A stretch of 64,000 nucleotides of DNA from NCBI RefSeq assembly GCF_017599325.1, contig NZ_JAGFVM010000026.1, positions 1 through 64,000 of the forward strand, read 5' to 3'. Shown here piece after piece: positions 8,338-16,847 of this stretch. The notes under the pieces are model-generated. The model was not told the origin of the DNA. It worked only from the letters and a program-made list of their open reading frames with translations, and searched no databases. The DNA comes from Marinilactibacillus kalidii. GTDB taxonomy: Bacteria; Bacillota; Bacilli; Lactobacillales; Carnobacteriaceae_A. The position numbers and the translations under genes are program-made. The stretch's first letter is position 1; each line of letters begins with the position of its first letter.

Positions 8338-8697
8338 GTGTTTTTTGCAATAGGAAAACCCACCACCTTGGATATGTTTTATGTTATTTTTGGGCTAATG
8401 CTGACGCTCACTTTACTTCTTAACGTGCTTTCTAAAAAAAATCAAAGGCGACTGTTTCATGATTATTATGTATTAGCGCATAAACGGGATCAGTATCATT
8501 GGGATCAGATCATTCTGATTAGAAAAAAAGTCTTTTTCATTTGTTTGATTTTTTCCGGTATCGTGATTCTTTTAACCCATCTATTCGGTCTAATCATTTC
8601 CAATATTGGAATCATTATCGGTACCATCATTTTTGTTGTAGGGTTGTCTTTTGGAGAGCCTAAAAAAAATAAACGATCGTCTTTCAGTGACAAATAA
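8338..8697 (+). CDS. Small membrane protein, possibly DUF3899-like
   Basis: A 119-residue protein with an N-terminal helix (about residues 10-29), a basic central loop rich in Arg, Lys, Tyr and His (about 32-63), two more helices (about 64-100), and a charged tail. The GTG start is taken because AAAGGAGG lies upstream and no ATG occurs nearby; the 12-nt spacing is slightly long. The layout of two C-terminal helices after a tyrosine/histidine-rich basic loop resembles DUF3899 proteins of Bacilli, but I hold this loosely. It lies between the licT promoter and a SAP-domain gene, with its own upstream DNA. Confidence 0.6.
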   Translation: MFFAIGKPTTLDMFYVIFGLMLTLTLLLNVLSKKNQRRLFHDYYVLAHKRDQYHWDQIILIRKKVFFICLIFSGIVILLTHLFGLIISNIGIIIGTIIFVVGLSFGEPKKNKRSSFSDK

Positions 8698-8781
8698 CAA
8701 CCGTATTTTGTTTTTGTCACTATCCCCATCTTCTGTTATGATGGAGTCTAATCAGTCTATTCAATAAAGGGGAGAACCATC

Positions 8782-9384
8782 ATGAATACACATAATATTG
8801 AACGTCAGAACGATCAGTTAGATCAAAAGGATGAGCAGATTAAAAAATATTTATCCTTATACGATCAACATGATGAAGCACCCTACTTATCTCCAGATCG
8901 TGATTTAGATACTTGGTTGAAAGACGTTGAGATTGGCTCGTCTTCACTTGTACCAAAAAGAAATATGGTTCGCTTAGAAGAAGGGATTCTTCCCGGACAC
9001 TTGATTTTACTTTGGAGAATCAGTTTTTCAACATTCACCAATGAAAGTGGCTTTCCAAAATATTTTGAATATACTTATGGAATCAATCCAGCACAAGCCC
9101 TCGAGGAAGTTTTAGAAAAACATTATGCCAAAGAGATGTCAGCGGTGGCTTCTCTAACTTACTTGAACACTGCCCAGCTTAAAGCTTTATTAAAAGAAAA
9201 AAATGCAACTGGCTACACCACTTTAACCAAAGGACAGCTAATGGTACGCGTTAAACGAGCTTACCTCGAAGATGAATTAGAAACGCTTTTTCATGTACGC
9301 GGTTATACGCTGACCTCAATCGGCCTTTCGCTCCTTGGTAAATATCCTGAGATTATTGATAAACATCCTAAGAAGAAGTTTTAA
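8782..9384 (+). CDS. SAP-domain protein of unknown function
   Basis: A 200-residue soluble protein. Residues 128-162 (LNTAQLKALLKEKNATGYTT, then LTKGQLMVRVK) form a recognisable SAP motif, a helix-turn-helix known for nucleic-acid binding. The N-terminal 125 residues are acidic and I do not recognise them; they include a tryptophan- and proline-containing segment (GILPGHLILLWRISF). RBS AAGGGGAG lies 8 nt before the ATG. The gene is single, followed directly by a strong bidirectional terminator. A DNA- or RNA-binding role is suggested by SAP only. Confidence 0.7.
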   Translation: MNTHNIERQNDQLDQKDEQIKKYLSLYDQHDEAPYLSPDRDLDTWLKDVEIGSSSLVPKRNMVRLEEGILPGHLILLWRISFSTFTNESGFPKYFEYTYGINPAQALEEVLEKHYAKEMSAVASLTYLNTAQLKALLKEKNATGYTTLTKGQLMVRVKRAYLEDELETLFHVRGYTLTSIGLSLLGKYPEIIDKHPKKKF

Positions 9385-9390
9385 GCCTTC

Positions 9391-9444
9391 AACTAAAAAT
9401 AGGCGCACTTGAGTAACCCTACTCACGTGTGCCTATTTTAGTTG
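9391..9444. terminator. Bidirectional terminator
   Basis: A long hairpin (AACTAAAAATAGGCGCAC with GTGTGCCTATTTTAGTT and GAGTA/TACTC near the loop) ends the SAP gene and the converging small-protein operon. Confidence 0.8.
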
Positions 9445-9476
9445 GTCATTCACCTGATTATACGCCTCTATTTCTT

Positions 9477-9884
9477 TTAGAACTCAATCGGCAGTTCTGT
9501 CGTCACAGCAATGTGTTCTCCATCCACCTGATAGCGACCACTTACCCCGAAGTTCTTAACCTCAATGTAATAGCCGATTTCCTTAACGACAGTTCCTTCG
9601 TTATCGATAAATACTAGCTGATAATCGGGGCTCATTATATCCATATTAGCGGTATCGCTAGTCTGGGCTGTTCCTAATTCTTTTATGAGTGACTGAATAA
9701 AAGAATCATCTGTAACGGTCGCCATTTTTCTATCCGTTTTTTGATCTAAAATATCTATTTTGACAATTGACGTCTCTTCTACAAAAAAATCATTTTGCTG
9801 ACAGGCTGTTAGAAAAATGCCCATGACTAAAAGTAGACATCTAAAAATCCTTTGCTCAAATGTTGTCCGTTTTTTTCTGGACAT
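9477..9884 (-). CDS. Small lipoprotein
   Basis: A 135-residue protein with a basic N-terminus, a hydrophobic stretch and a lipobox LTAC (C28), so it should be lipid-anchored outside the membrane after cleavage by Lsp. The mature part is mostly beta-type sequence (VKIDILDQKTDRKMATVT, YQLVFIDNEGTVVKEIGYYI) with no recognised domain. GGAGAG lies just before the ATG and the upstream gene ends 2 nt away, so it is the last gene of a three-gene operon with two small membrane proteins. Function unknown. Confidence 0.8.
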   Translation of the reverse strand: MSRKKRTTFEQRIFRCLLLVMGIFLTACQQNDFFVEETSIVKIDILDQKTDRKMATVTDDSFIQSLIKELGTAQTSDTANMDIMSPDYQLVFIDNEGTVVKEIGYYIEVKNFGVSGRYQVDGEHIAVTTELPIEF

Positions 9885-9885
9885 A

Positions 9886-10104
9886 TTACTCTCCTTTTTT
9901 CATTCGCCACTTTTTATAGCTAATCACTGTTTTAAAAATCAGTAATATGGACATGATCGTTAAGAGTGAACCTGGTAGTTCTTCTATTGCCAAACGACCT
10001 TTGATCACCCGCTCTATAAGTGTTCCGAGTGTCAAAATAGTTAAGCATAAATATGTAAAAAAGATGGCTTTATCCACTGTACGGTCTTCTGAGTTTGAAT
10101 CCAT
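9886..10104 (-). CDS. Small membrane protein, two helices
   Basis: A 72-residue protein (MDSNSEDRTVDKAIFFTYL...) with two hydrophobic helices at about residues 13-29 and 42-60 and a basic tail ending RMKKGE. The frame is open further upstream, but the ATG at 10104 follows GGGAGG at proper distance and the extended N-terminus would overlap the preceding gene. It is the middle gene of the operon. No family recognised. Confidence 0.7.
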   Translation of the reverse strand: MDSNSEDRTVDKAIFFTYLCLTILTLGTLIERVIKGRLAIEELPGSLLTIMSILLIFKTVISYKKWRMKKGE

Positions 10105-10121
10105 TGTGTTTCCTCCCTTTA

Positions 10122-10304
10122 TTAAGGTGTATTGAATGTATAACCAACGAACATGAAGTAAGCGATGATACTTGCGACCATTATAATGATGATCAAGGCG
10201 AATACGCCAAAACAAGAAAAAGCTTGTCCCCTATACATCTCTTCTTCTTTTTCCTCTTCATCTTCTACGTATGTTTTTTTATTGGTATCAAATAAACGAT
10301 TCAT
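10122..10304 (-). CDS. Small single-pass membrane protein with acidic N-terminus
   Basis: A 60-residue protein: MNRLFDTNKKTYVEDEEEKE, followed by one long hydrophobic helix (about residues 32-56). The ATG at 10304 is chosen because AAGGAGGAAAGTG directly precedes it; an upstream in-frame ATG has no such site. It is first of three co-directional genes separated by at most 17 nt. Function unknown. The strongly acidic cytoplasmic segment next to one helix is the only notable feature. Confidence 0.7.
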   Translation of the reverse strand: MNRLFDTNKKTYVEDEEEKEEEMYRGQAFSCFGVFALIIIIMVASIIAYFMFVGYTFNTP

Positions 10305-10344
10305 CACTTTCCTCCTTATTCTCATCACTTTATCTGTTATTTAC

Positions 10345-10372
10345 AGTATACAAGCCTCAATTCGAATTTCAA
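10345..10372 (-). promoter_or_regulatory. Promoter of the three-gene small-protein operon
   Basis: On the minus strand TTGAAA (10372-10367) is followed after 16 bp by TATACT (10350-10345), about 40 nt before the first ATG. Confidence 0.6.
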
Positions 10373-10431
10373 TTAATTCTTAATAAACTTTTTCCGACTA
10401 AAATAGGATTTTTTTGTTGTAATCAGCAACT

Positions 10432-10469
10432 AAAAAAGCGACCGAGACGATGTCCTGGCCGCTTTTTTG
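10432..10469 (-). terminator. Terminator after the PHP/ECF operon
   Basis: AAAAAAGCGGCC pairs with GGTCGCTTTTTT around a short imperfect loop, immediately behind the PHP gene stop codon. Confidence 0.8.
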
Positions 10470-10475
10470 CTGTTA

Positions 10476-11297
10476 TTAACTGAATACTTTATTTGTTGCT
10501 TCTCTTTTTAAGGCAACCTGATGATATCCAGCAGCAATGCCATTTTCGTCTAAAGATGTTTTGATCAATTTTTTAACAAGGCTGGCTGATTTCACTTTCA
10601 AATCTAACGCTGAGGAGACAATGGTTTCGTAATCTCCAGATTGAATCATGGCTTTCAAGTCATCTATCGTTTCACAGTCACGATTACTTTCATTAAAAAT
10701 CGAACCATATTGTAAATACTGATGCGTATCACTTCCGCCAACGATTGGTAATCCAATCGTTTCTGCGAAAGTTTTCAATTGTTCTCTGTAAGGATGCTGT
10801 CCTTGTGCATAAAGATCTCTACCATTTAAATCAAAAGCATCTAGTCGCTTCAATTGTTCTGGATCATGATGCGTCAATGGTGTACTGATTCTTAAAGGAT
10901 GCCCGCCGATTCTGAGCACATCATACGTATCTGCTAAATCCATCAACGCTTTAAAGGGCATAAAATCCGGCTTTTGCTCATACTCAGTCAGTGCCTTTCG
11001 CATTTCGACGATTTCTGTTCGTTCCCCGATTATCAAAATATGACCTACTTCTTTTACATCTACTTCCATTCCAGTAAAGACTTTCAGCCCTCTCACATCG
11101 TAAAAGTGCTTGTGATAGGCATAATTTTCTTTTAAGTAGTCGTAGGTATCCATCGATTGGAACGTATTGAAATGTTCCGTGATGCAAATCGCTGTCAACC
11201 CTGCAGCTTTTGCTTCATCGACCATGTCTTCAAAGTAGGTGGGCATAAATCTAGAAACTTTTGCGATTTTGATGTGTGTATGGAAATCTATTCTCAT
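10476..11297 (-). CDS. PHP-domain phosphoesterase
   Basis: A 273-residue protein of the polymerase and histidinol phosphatase (PHP) family, metal-dependent phosphoesterases. It opens with DFHTHIKI (H6 and H8 of the HxH metal motif), then ICITEHFN near residue 37, GMEVDV, IGGHPLR and GGSDTH, all typical metal ligands in order. AAGGAG lies upstream of the ATG. It is the last gene of the ECF transporter operon, 14 nt behind the T component. A phosphoester made from the imported compound, or one that arises in its metabolism, is the likely substrate (inference). No polymerase or histidine-pathway gene is nearby. Confidence 0.85.
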   Translation of the reverse strand: MRIDFHTHIKIAKVSRFMPTYFEDMVDEAKAAGLTAICITEHFNTFQSMDTYDYLKENYAYHKHFYDVRGLKVFTGMEVDVKEVGHILIIGERTEIVEMRKALTEYEQKPDFMPFKALMDLADTYDVLRIGGHPLRISTPLTHHDPEQLKRLDAFDLNGRDLYAQGQHPYREQLKTFAETIGLPIVGGSDTHQYLQYGSIFNESNRDCETIDDLKAMIQSGDYETIVSSALDLKVKSASLVKKLIKTSLDENGIAAGYHQVALKREATNKVFS

Positions 11298-11311
11298 GTG
11301 TATACTCCTTT

Positions 11312-12133
11312 TTAGTGTAATGCGACTGCTAACATGAATAACATGATAACGTATAAAAGATTAAAGAGACCAAACAACCCATCTTTATACGTAAATTTCA
11401 TGTAGCCTAATTTAACTTTTTTCACAGCAGGGTTCTTGAATGAGTATAAACTCCCTCTTGATTCTAAGGATTCTACTGTTGTACGTGCGCGCTTCGCTGA
11501 ACTCAACATCAGTGGATAAAATGACTTTACAATGAGCGTCATAAAATAGAGGACCGTCCGCCAGTATAGTAGACCATGTTGGTCGGGCGCTTTTCCTCTC
11601 AGACGAAAAGACATAAATACGTGATGATACTCTTCAATCAAGGTTGGCAGCATTCTATAGCCGTAGGAAATACTGAAGGAAACTTGCGCTGGTACACCTA
11701 TTTTCAACAATCCATCACTAAGCTTTTCAGGTTCCATCGTTGAAAAGGCAATTAATCCCGCCAGAGAGATAATGGCAAGTTTCAATTCAAACATGAGCAG
11801 CGGTAAAATGGTCGTCAGATTCCCACCAAAAAAGAGGGAGACGCCAAGCACCATACTGCCTTGTCCAACCAGTCCAAAAACAAACAAGAATAGTAGTAAG
11901 TAACTCACTCGAGCCAGATAGATCATAGCTACGAGCATCAAAAACATACCGGTCAATACGATCCAGCTATGCGTCAGCCAAGGGAAGATCGCGTAAAAGA
12001 CATACCACATAAAAATTGTTCTTGAATCTAGTTTTGCTATGGTCGTATCGGTATTACCATAAGCAGCGTTCAGTACTTCAATCTTTAATTGTTCTACACT
12101 AATAAACCCTTGCAGCTTCTTTGTAATATCCAT
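11312..12133 (-). CDS. ECF transporter T component (EcfT-like)
   Basis: A 273-residue membrane protein of the CbiQ/EcfT family that couples the ATPases to the substrate-binding S component. Hydrophobic helices run through the N-terminal two thirds. The cytoplasmic coupling region shows SFRLRGKAP and later SSAKRARTTVESLESRG, the two Ala-Arg-Gly-type motifs that contact the ATPases. ATG at 12133 follows AAGGAGG (spacing 11-12) and begins 35 bp inside the ATPase gene; a longer open start at 12184 lacks a good site. Third gene of the operon order S, AA, T, PHP. Confidence 0.85.
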   Translation of the reverse strand: MDITKKLQGFISVEQLKIEVLNAAYGNTDTTIAKLDSRTIFMWYVFYAIFPWLTHSWIVLTGMFLMLVAMIYLARVSYLLLFLFVFGLVGQGSMVLGVSLFFGGNLTTILPLLMFELKLAIISLAGLIAFSTMEPEKLSDGLLKIGVPAQVSFSISYGYRMLPTLIEEYHHVFMSFRLRGKAPDQHGLLYWRTVLYFMTLIVKSFYPLMLSSAKRARTTVESLESRGSLYSFKNPAVKKVKLGYMKFTYKDGLFGLFNLLYVIMLFMLAVALH

Positions 12134-13835
12134 CGAACGTGACTTCCTCCTTACTTTCTTGTGCATAGGCAACAAATTCTTCAATTGAATAAGCTAGTTT
12201 CGTCCCAAGTAGTTGACTCAGTTCCATAATTTGTGGCGGTGTTAACCCAGCACTATTTAATAGGGCTTTATTTGAAAAGACAGAAGCTCTATCGCCATCA
12301 TGGATGATCTGTCCATCTTTCATCACGATGATTCGATTGGCCCATTCAGAAACTAGTTGCATATCGTGTGTCGCAATAATTACTGCTTCCGCCTCGTTCT
12401 TTAAGGATTGAATAAATTGCGCAATATGTTTTCTTGTCCCAATATCTAAATTCGCTGTTGGTTCATCCAGTAAAATCAGCGAAGGCTGCATCGCTACACC
12501 AATAGCTAGGGAAGCTCTTCTTTGTTGCCCACCACTTAATAATCGCCCATCGCGGTCTTTTATTTCTCTTAATTGAAATAGATCGATGATCTTTTCAACT
12601 GTTTCCGAATAATCTTTGACCTTTCTTGCTTTCAAAAAGTACTCAATATCTGCTTGAATCGAATCTTCAATAAACATTTCTTCTGGGTTTTGGTAAATGT
12701 AGGTAACCATATCCGCAAAAGATTCTGGGGCAACACCTTTTGTATTAATGTTCTTGAGCAAGACGTCACCAAATTCCGGCTTTTCGATTCCTGTCATCAG
12801 TCGCATCAATGTGGATTTACCTGCACCATTATTTCCAACCAGTGCGATACGGTCTCCTTTATGAATAGTCAAACTGACATCTTTTAAGATTTTCTTTTTC
12901 TGCCTAGAAATCATCTTGTAGGAAAAATCAACTTGCTGGATGTCTACGATTTTTTCTCCAGTATGATTTGGAACAGGCGTTAAATACGGCTGAAAACATT
13001 CCGTCAGGTTAAAGGATTTGAAATACTCCGTCGCTTCACTTAAATTGATCGGTAGTGTTCTGTCTTCTTTTTCTGTTAATGCGTAGGCTGCTTGAGTGAT
13101 TTGCGGCGGATAAATTTGTCTTTCTCTTAATTCATTGATGCGTGTTAGCCCTTCTCGCACACTTTTTTTCCATATGAGTTTACTGTCTGCCATCAATACC
13201 ACATTTTTACAGTATTCAGAGATAAACTCTGTATGATGTTCGATCACAATAATGGTCGTTTGTTCTTTTTCATTCAACCATTTCAATACATCGTACAACG
13301 CTTTAGCATGTTGAGGATCTAATTGTGCAACGGGTTCATCAACGATCAGAATACCCGGCTCAAGAGAAATCGCACCTGCTAATGCCAGTAAATGTTTCTG
13401 TCCACCACTGAGCTCCCAGATATACTCATCATCTTTCCCTTTTAACCCTACTTTTTCTAAAGCTTTCTTTCCGCGCTCCAAATAATCTGGATAACCAAAA
13501 TTGAGTGGACTATAACTTGCATCTTCAATGACTTTGGCGCGCACCAACTGATTCTCGAAGTCCTGATAAACGTATCCTACAGAACCGCTTAAATCCGTCA
13601 CTTTGCTCTCTAAGGTTTTCATTTTATCAACGATCACTTCGCCTTCGATATCTCCGACGTAGTAATGAGGAATCAGTCCATTGAGTAACTTACACAACGT
13701 TGTTTTGCCAGATCCATTCCCACCCATGATGGCGATGAAATCTCCTTTTTCGATGTTCAGCGAAACGTCAGAAAGCGAGGGCACTGTCGCTCCTGGATAT
13801 TGAAATGTCACGTGATTGATCTCGATTAAGCTCAT
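12099..13835 (-). CDS. ECF transporter ATPase, two fused ABC domains
   Basis: A 578-residue protein with two ABC ATPase domains, equivalent to EcfA and EcfA' in one chain. The first domain (about residues 1-240) has Walker A GGNGSGKTT (38-46), signature LSGGQKHLLAL and Walker B ILIVDEP. The second (about 295-530) has GNNGAGKST, LSGGQQRRASL and LILLDEPTANLD. It powers uptake through the neighbouring S and T proteins. This duplicated-ATPase layout is seen in dedicated (group I) ECF systems such as YkoEDC. It starts 35 nt after the S-component gene and overlaps the T-component gene. Confidence 0.9.
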   Translation of the reverse strand: MSLIEINHVTFQYPGATVPSLSDVSLNIEKGDFIAIMGGNGSGKTTLCKLLNGLIPHYYVGDIEGEVIVDKMKTLESKVTDLSGSVGYVYQDFENQLVRAKVIEDASYSPLNFGYPDYLERGKKALEKVGLKGKDDEYIWELSGGQKHLLALAGAISLEPGILIVDEPVAQLDPQHAKALYDVLKWLNEKEQTTIIVIEHHTEFISEYCKNVVLMADSKLIWKKSVREGLTRINELRERQIYPPQITQAAYALTEKEDRTLPINLSEATEYFKSFNLTECFQPYLTPVPNHTGEKIVDIQQVDFSYKMISRQKKKILKDVSLTIHKGDRIALVGNNGAGKSTLMRLMTGIEKPEFGDVLLKNINTKGVAPESFADMVTYIYQNPEEMFIEDSIQADIEYFLKARKVKDYSETVEKIIDLFQLREIKDRDGRLLSGGQQRRASLAIGVAMQPSLILLDEPTANLDIGTRKHIAQFIQSLKNEAEAVIIATHDMQLVSEWANRIIVMKDGQIIHDGDRASVFSNKALLNSAGLTPPQIMELSQLLGTKLAYSIEEFVAYAQESKEEVTFDGYYKEAARVY

Positions 13836-13870
13836 AATCTGTCCTCTCTTCTTGCTTTACTGCAAATCGT

Positions 13871-14731
13871 CTAGTTGGTTGTTTTTCTATTTTCTCGGTT
13901 ACTCAGAATCTTCCAGATAATTAGGATAGAGATTAAGGAAGCGACGATCAAGCTGATCATCATAAATAAAATTTCATTTTCGACGGCAAATGCCCATTCA
14001 AAGGATGGCGCAAATTCCGATTCGGAAAAGGCTTCAGCTACAAATGCAACGACCGCTATCACTGCTGCACCAACCATGAAATTGGGTGTGATGATATCAC
14101 TGATTGGAATATTTAAGTCTTTGGTTTTCGGTTTCATACCTAAAAGCGGCTCGATTTTTCCGTATAATTTTGGGACCAGATACATTGTTGGAATCATCGC
14201 AAACAGGATGCCAGAAAATAAAACGTCATTTAAAAAGGCAAAGCCTTCTATGGCGACGATACTTTCTATCAGTCCTGGTACAGCTTCAAATTCCTCTACA
14301 CCGATCCAAACTTTACCGATGTCGACTCCCATACTAATAAACTGATCAATCACCACTGCGAGTAGGGCTGCGAATCCAACCATCTTTTTATTCGATGGGT
14401 CTCTGACGATGATTCCTGCTACGTATAAGGCTAAGACAAGTCCTAAAAAGCTTTCGATCTCTCCGAGTGCTTCAAACTGTCCAAGCATGATCTCCCCGAA
14501 AATGATTCTGCCTAATGCTGCGCCAACAGCTGCATGTAGTGGATGGAACAGGATCGCTAATGATAAAGGAATGAATAGAAAGTACTCCACTTTGAATTCG
14601 ACTAATCCAAATTTCAATTCTGGCAATAATTCTGATACCATCGTTGCCATGCCAAAGAGTGACATGGATAGAATAAATACCATCATTTTCTGTTGTTCTG
14701 TCATTACATATCGCGTTTTCAATTGACCCAT
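13871..14731 (-). CDS. ECF transporter S component, substrate unknown
   Basis: A 286-residue integral membrane protein with about seven or eight hydrophobic helices and a long hydrophilic loop (KIEPLLGMKPKTKDLNIPIS). By position directly ahead of the fused ATPase and T genes it is the substrate-binding subunit; its sequence matches none of the vitamin-specific S families I know well (ThiT, BioY, RibU, FolT). GGAGGG precedes the ATG. It is first in an operon transcribed away from an RpiR regulator, with TGTAA/TTACA inverted repeats between them. RpiR control and the PHP enzyme point to a sugar-like or phosphorylated metabolite more than a vitamin (inference). Confidence 0.75.
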   Translation of the reverse strand: MGQLKTRYVMTEQQKMMVFILSMSLFGMATMVSELLPELKFGLVEFKVEYFLFIPLSLAILFHPLHAAVGAALGRIIFGEIMLGQFEALGEIESFLGLVLALYVAGIIVRDPSNKKMVGFAALLAVVIDQFISMGVDIGKVWIGVEEFEAVPGLIESIVAIEGFAFLNDVLFSGILFAMIPTMYLVPKLYGKIEPLLGMKPKTKDLNIPISDIITPNFMVGAAVIAVVAFVAEAFSESEFAPSFEWAFAVENEILFMMISLIVASLISILIIWKILSNRENRKTTN

Positions 14732-14836
14732 TTTTTATCCCTCCAATTTATATCTGTCTTCACTATACCGTTCGATTGTTAACTTAGAACATGAATCATG
14801 TAAATTGATTGTAAAAATTATATCACTTAGATAATG

Positions 14837-14902
14837 ATGTAATTTTTCTTACATTTGCGTGTTATACTTACATTGTATTCACTACTGTAACCGCTGAAGG
14901 AG
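14837..14902. promoter_or_regulatory. RpiR-type operators between ECF and regulator genes
   Basis: ATGTAA-N6-TTACAT (14837-14854) is a perfect inverted repeat covering the -35 region of the regulator promoter, whose -10 is TATACT (14863-14868). A second TTACA...TGTAA pair (14869-14892) lies just downstream, over the probable transcription start. Autoregulation and control of the divergent ECF operon are inferred. Confidence 0.55.
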
Positions 14903-14910
14903 GAATTACG

Positions 14911-15744
14911 ATGAATTTTAACTGGCAGACTCGAGATATGACCCCCGCACAACAAAAAATCGCTGAATATGTCGAACGACATCTACAAACTGTTTTGCTT
15001 TCTACCGAACAAGAACTAGCTGACACTTTAGGGTTAAGCATTGCTTCTGTTTCGCGATTTTGGCGTTCTACTGGCTTCAACAATATGAAAGATTTCAAAA
15101 AGAAAACCAACCAGCAAATGACACCTACACCAGCGAAAAAAATTGAATCCATTTTGTCTCAATCTGATGAAGGAGAAGGTTTATCTAATCACTTTCACAC
15201 TGCAATGAACCATCTCGAATTTACTGCCCAGCACTTTTCGGAAGAGACTTTGAATGAAGCTGCTAAACTAGTTAGTCAGTCTAATCATGTTTATATCTAT
15301 GCCCAAGGTTCTTCAGTTGGTCTGCAGGATCTACTTTATTTTAGATTGGCGCGTTACGGATTGTCCCTGCATAAGATAGAACATAGTGGTAGTGAATTGC
15401 TAGAAGATATGATTCATCTAAAAAAAGACGATGTTCTCATTCTATTAGCCTTTGGTCGAAAGGTCCTACCTGAAGAAGCTGTGATCTTCTCTGAAGCAAA
15501 AAACATTGGCTACAAGGTGATTGCGCTGACCGATCAACTCGTATCTGCCATTTCTGATCAGGCAGATATTACCTTGTTTGGCAGTCGTGGCGAGCCTTGG
15601 GAGTTTCATTCGATGGTTGCCCCTACATTGTTGATCGAGATATTGATTATCGCCATTAGTGCTTATGAGAAAGACGTCAAATTAAATCAGTTAGATAAGC
15701 TGCAAGAATTGCGTAAACGCTATAAGGACGTATTACCACGTTAA
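14911..15744 (+). CDS. MurR/RpiR family transcriptional regulator
   Basis: A 277-residue regulator: RpiR helix-turn-helix at about residues 1-77 (MTPAQQKIAEYVERHLQTV, TEQELADTLGLSIASVSRF) and SIS domain from about 120 (VYIYAQGSSVGLQDLLYFRL, VLILLAFGRK), which binds phosphosugars in this family. GGAGG lies 6 nt before the ATG. It is divergent from the ECF transporter operon and is its likely regulator. A hairpin follows the stop codon. It resembles the regulator at the left end of the window in domain order only. Confidence 0.88.
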   Translation: MNFNWQTRDMTPAQQKIAEYVERHLQTVLLSTEQELADTLGLSIASVSRFWRSTGFNNMKDFKKKTNQQMTPTPAKKIESILSQSDEGEGLSNHFHTAMNHLEFTAQHFSEETLNEAAKLVSQSNHVYIYAQGSSVGLQDLLYFRLARYGLSLHKIEHSGSELLEDMIHLKKDDVLILLAFGRKVLPEEAVIFSEAKNIGYKVIALTDQLVSAISDQADITLFGSRGEPWEFHSMVAPTLLIEILIIAISAYEKDVKLNQLDKLQELRKRYKDVLPR

Positions 15745-15785
15745 CCCTTTTATGAAAACGATTTGTAAAAGTTTCATCTTAAGCA

Positions 15786-15823
15786 CAAAAAAAGCGATCG
15801 ATAGTGTTGTCCAATCGCTTTCT
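15786..15823 (+). terminator. Terminator after the RpiR gene
   Basis: AAAGCGAT and ATCGCTTT form a stem around a 15-nt loop, followed by CTCT. The missing U-run makes it a moderate candidate. Confidence 0.5.
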
Positions 15824-15951
15824 CTGCATATTATTCATATGCTTTTCCAACTGAAAAATTATGTAAAAAAGGAGGCTGTTCCACAAAAGGAAAGGGCTCC
15901 TTTACATTCATCAATAAAACCAATGTTTTCTAGTTTATTTAAATCTATTGA

Positions 15952-16715
15952 TTAAAATGCCGATGTACAACCACTATCGGCAACGATGATTGTCCCATTA
16001 ACAAAGTCAGAATCTTCTGAAGCTAAGAATACTGCCACTTTACCAATATCATCAGCTGTTCCAACTTTAGGTATAACAGATTGAGCGATACGTGCTCTGG
16101 CTGTCCCTAAATCACTCATACCTGTCATGGAAGAACGAATATTAGTCGCTACAGCACCTGGTACTATGCCGTTTACTCTAATACCTTTTTCTGCATACAT
16201 AAAGGCTCTATTTTTCGTTAATGCCGTTACTGCATGTTTAGATGCTCCGTAGCACCGGCATGTGCGCCATTCAAACCGCCTGTAGAGATTGTATTAACGA
16301 TGATGCCTTTTTTATCTTCTTCAAGGCAATAATTGACGGCTTGACGCAAAGATCTCATGACATTTTTTGTATTGATATCAAAAATACGGTCTCAGTTTTC
16401 ATCGGTTACTTCACCAACGGGCTCAAAACTATCCATTACCCCTGCGTTGTTAACTAAAATATCATAGCTACCAAATGCATTGATGGTTTGTTTAAACATT
16501 TCATTTAAATCATCTGAATTGGCTACATCTACTTTAATGGCTTCAGCTTTAAATCCCTTATCCTTTAATTCCTGAGCAACTGCTTGTGCACCTTCCAGAT
16601 TAAAATCTGCGAGCATAACTGCCGCACCTTCAGCTGTATATAGCTCTGCAATTGACTTACTCATTCCCGAAGCAGCACCCGTAACGATTGCGATTTTACC
16701 ATTTAATTTATTCAT
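15952..16715 (-). pseudogene. Broken SDR-family oxidoreductase
   Basis: A full-length short-chain dehydrogenase can be rebuilt: NAD-binding TGAASGMSKSIAELY at the N-terminus, LVNNAGVMDSF, then IVNTISTGGLNGAHAGA, the YGASKHAVTALTKN catalytic region, and the C-terminal VFLASEDSDFVNGTIIVADS. Two lesions disrupt it. A TGA at 16394-16392 replaces the expected Trp codon after VTDEN. About 135 nt later (near 16250) one base is missing, so that GA-Y-GASKH reads out of frame; restoring one T gives GAYGASKHAV with the catalytic Tyr and Lys. The gene had a normal SDR length (about 253 residues) and decay looks recent, since the rest is undamaged. Sequencing error could mimic one lesion but hardly both. 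Confidence 0.85.
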
Positions 16716-16847
16716 TATTCTTCTCTTTAATGCCTGTTTTTCCAGGCTTTATGCTATATTTTTCTTGTTCTACTCTTCTATTAAAGGTAAAATTATAGAA
16801 TAACAGTCATCACTTTGACTATTCGTTGTGGTTATGGAGGATCCCGT

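Noticed and set aside
13875-14345. 156-codon open frame on the + strand
   Set aside because: Antisense to the ECF S-component gene and rich in the residues expected from reverse-complemented membrane-protein codons.
15860-15905. GGAGGCTGTTCCACAAAAGG as an insertion-sequence end
   Set aside because: No matching inverted repeat or transposase fragment lies near; it reads better as a weak hairpin behind the broken SDR gene.
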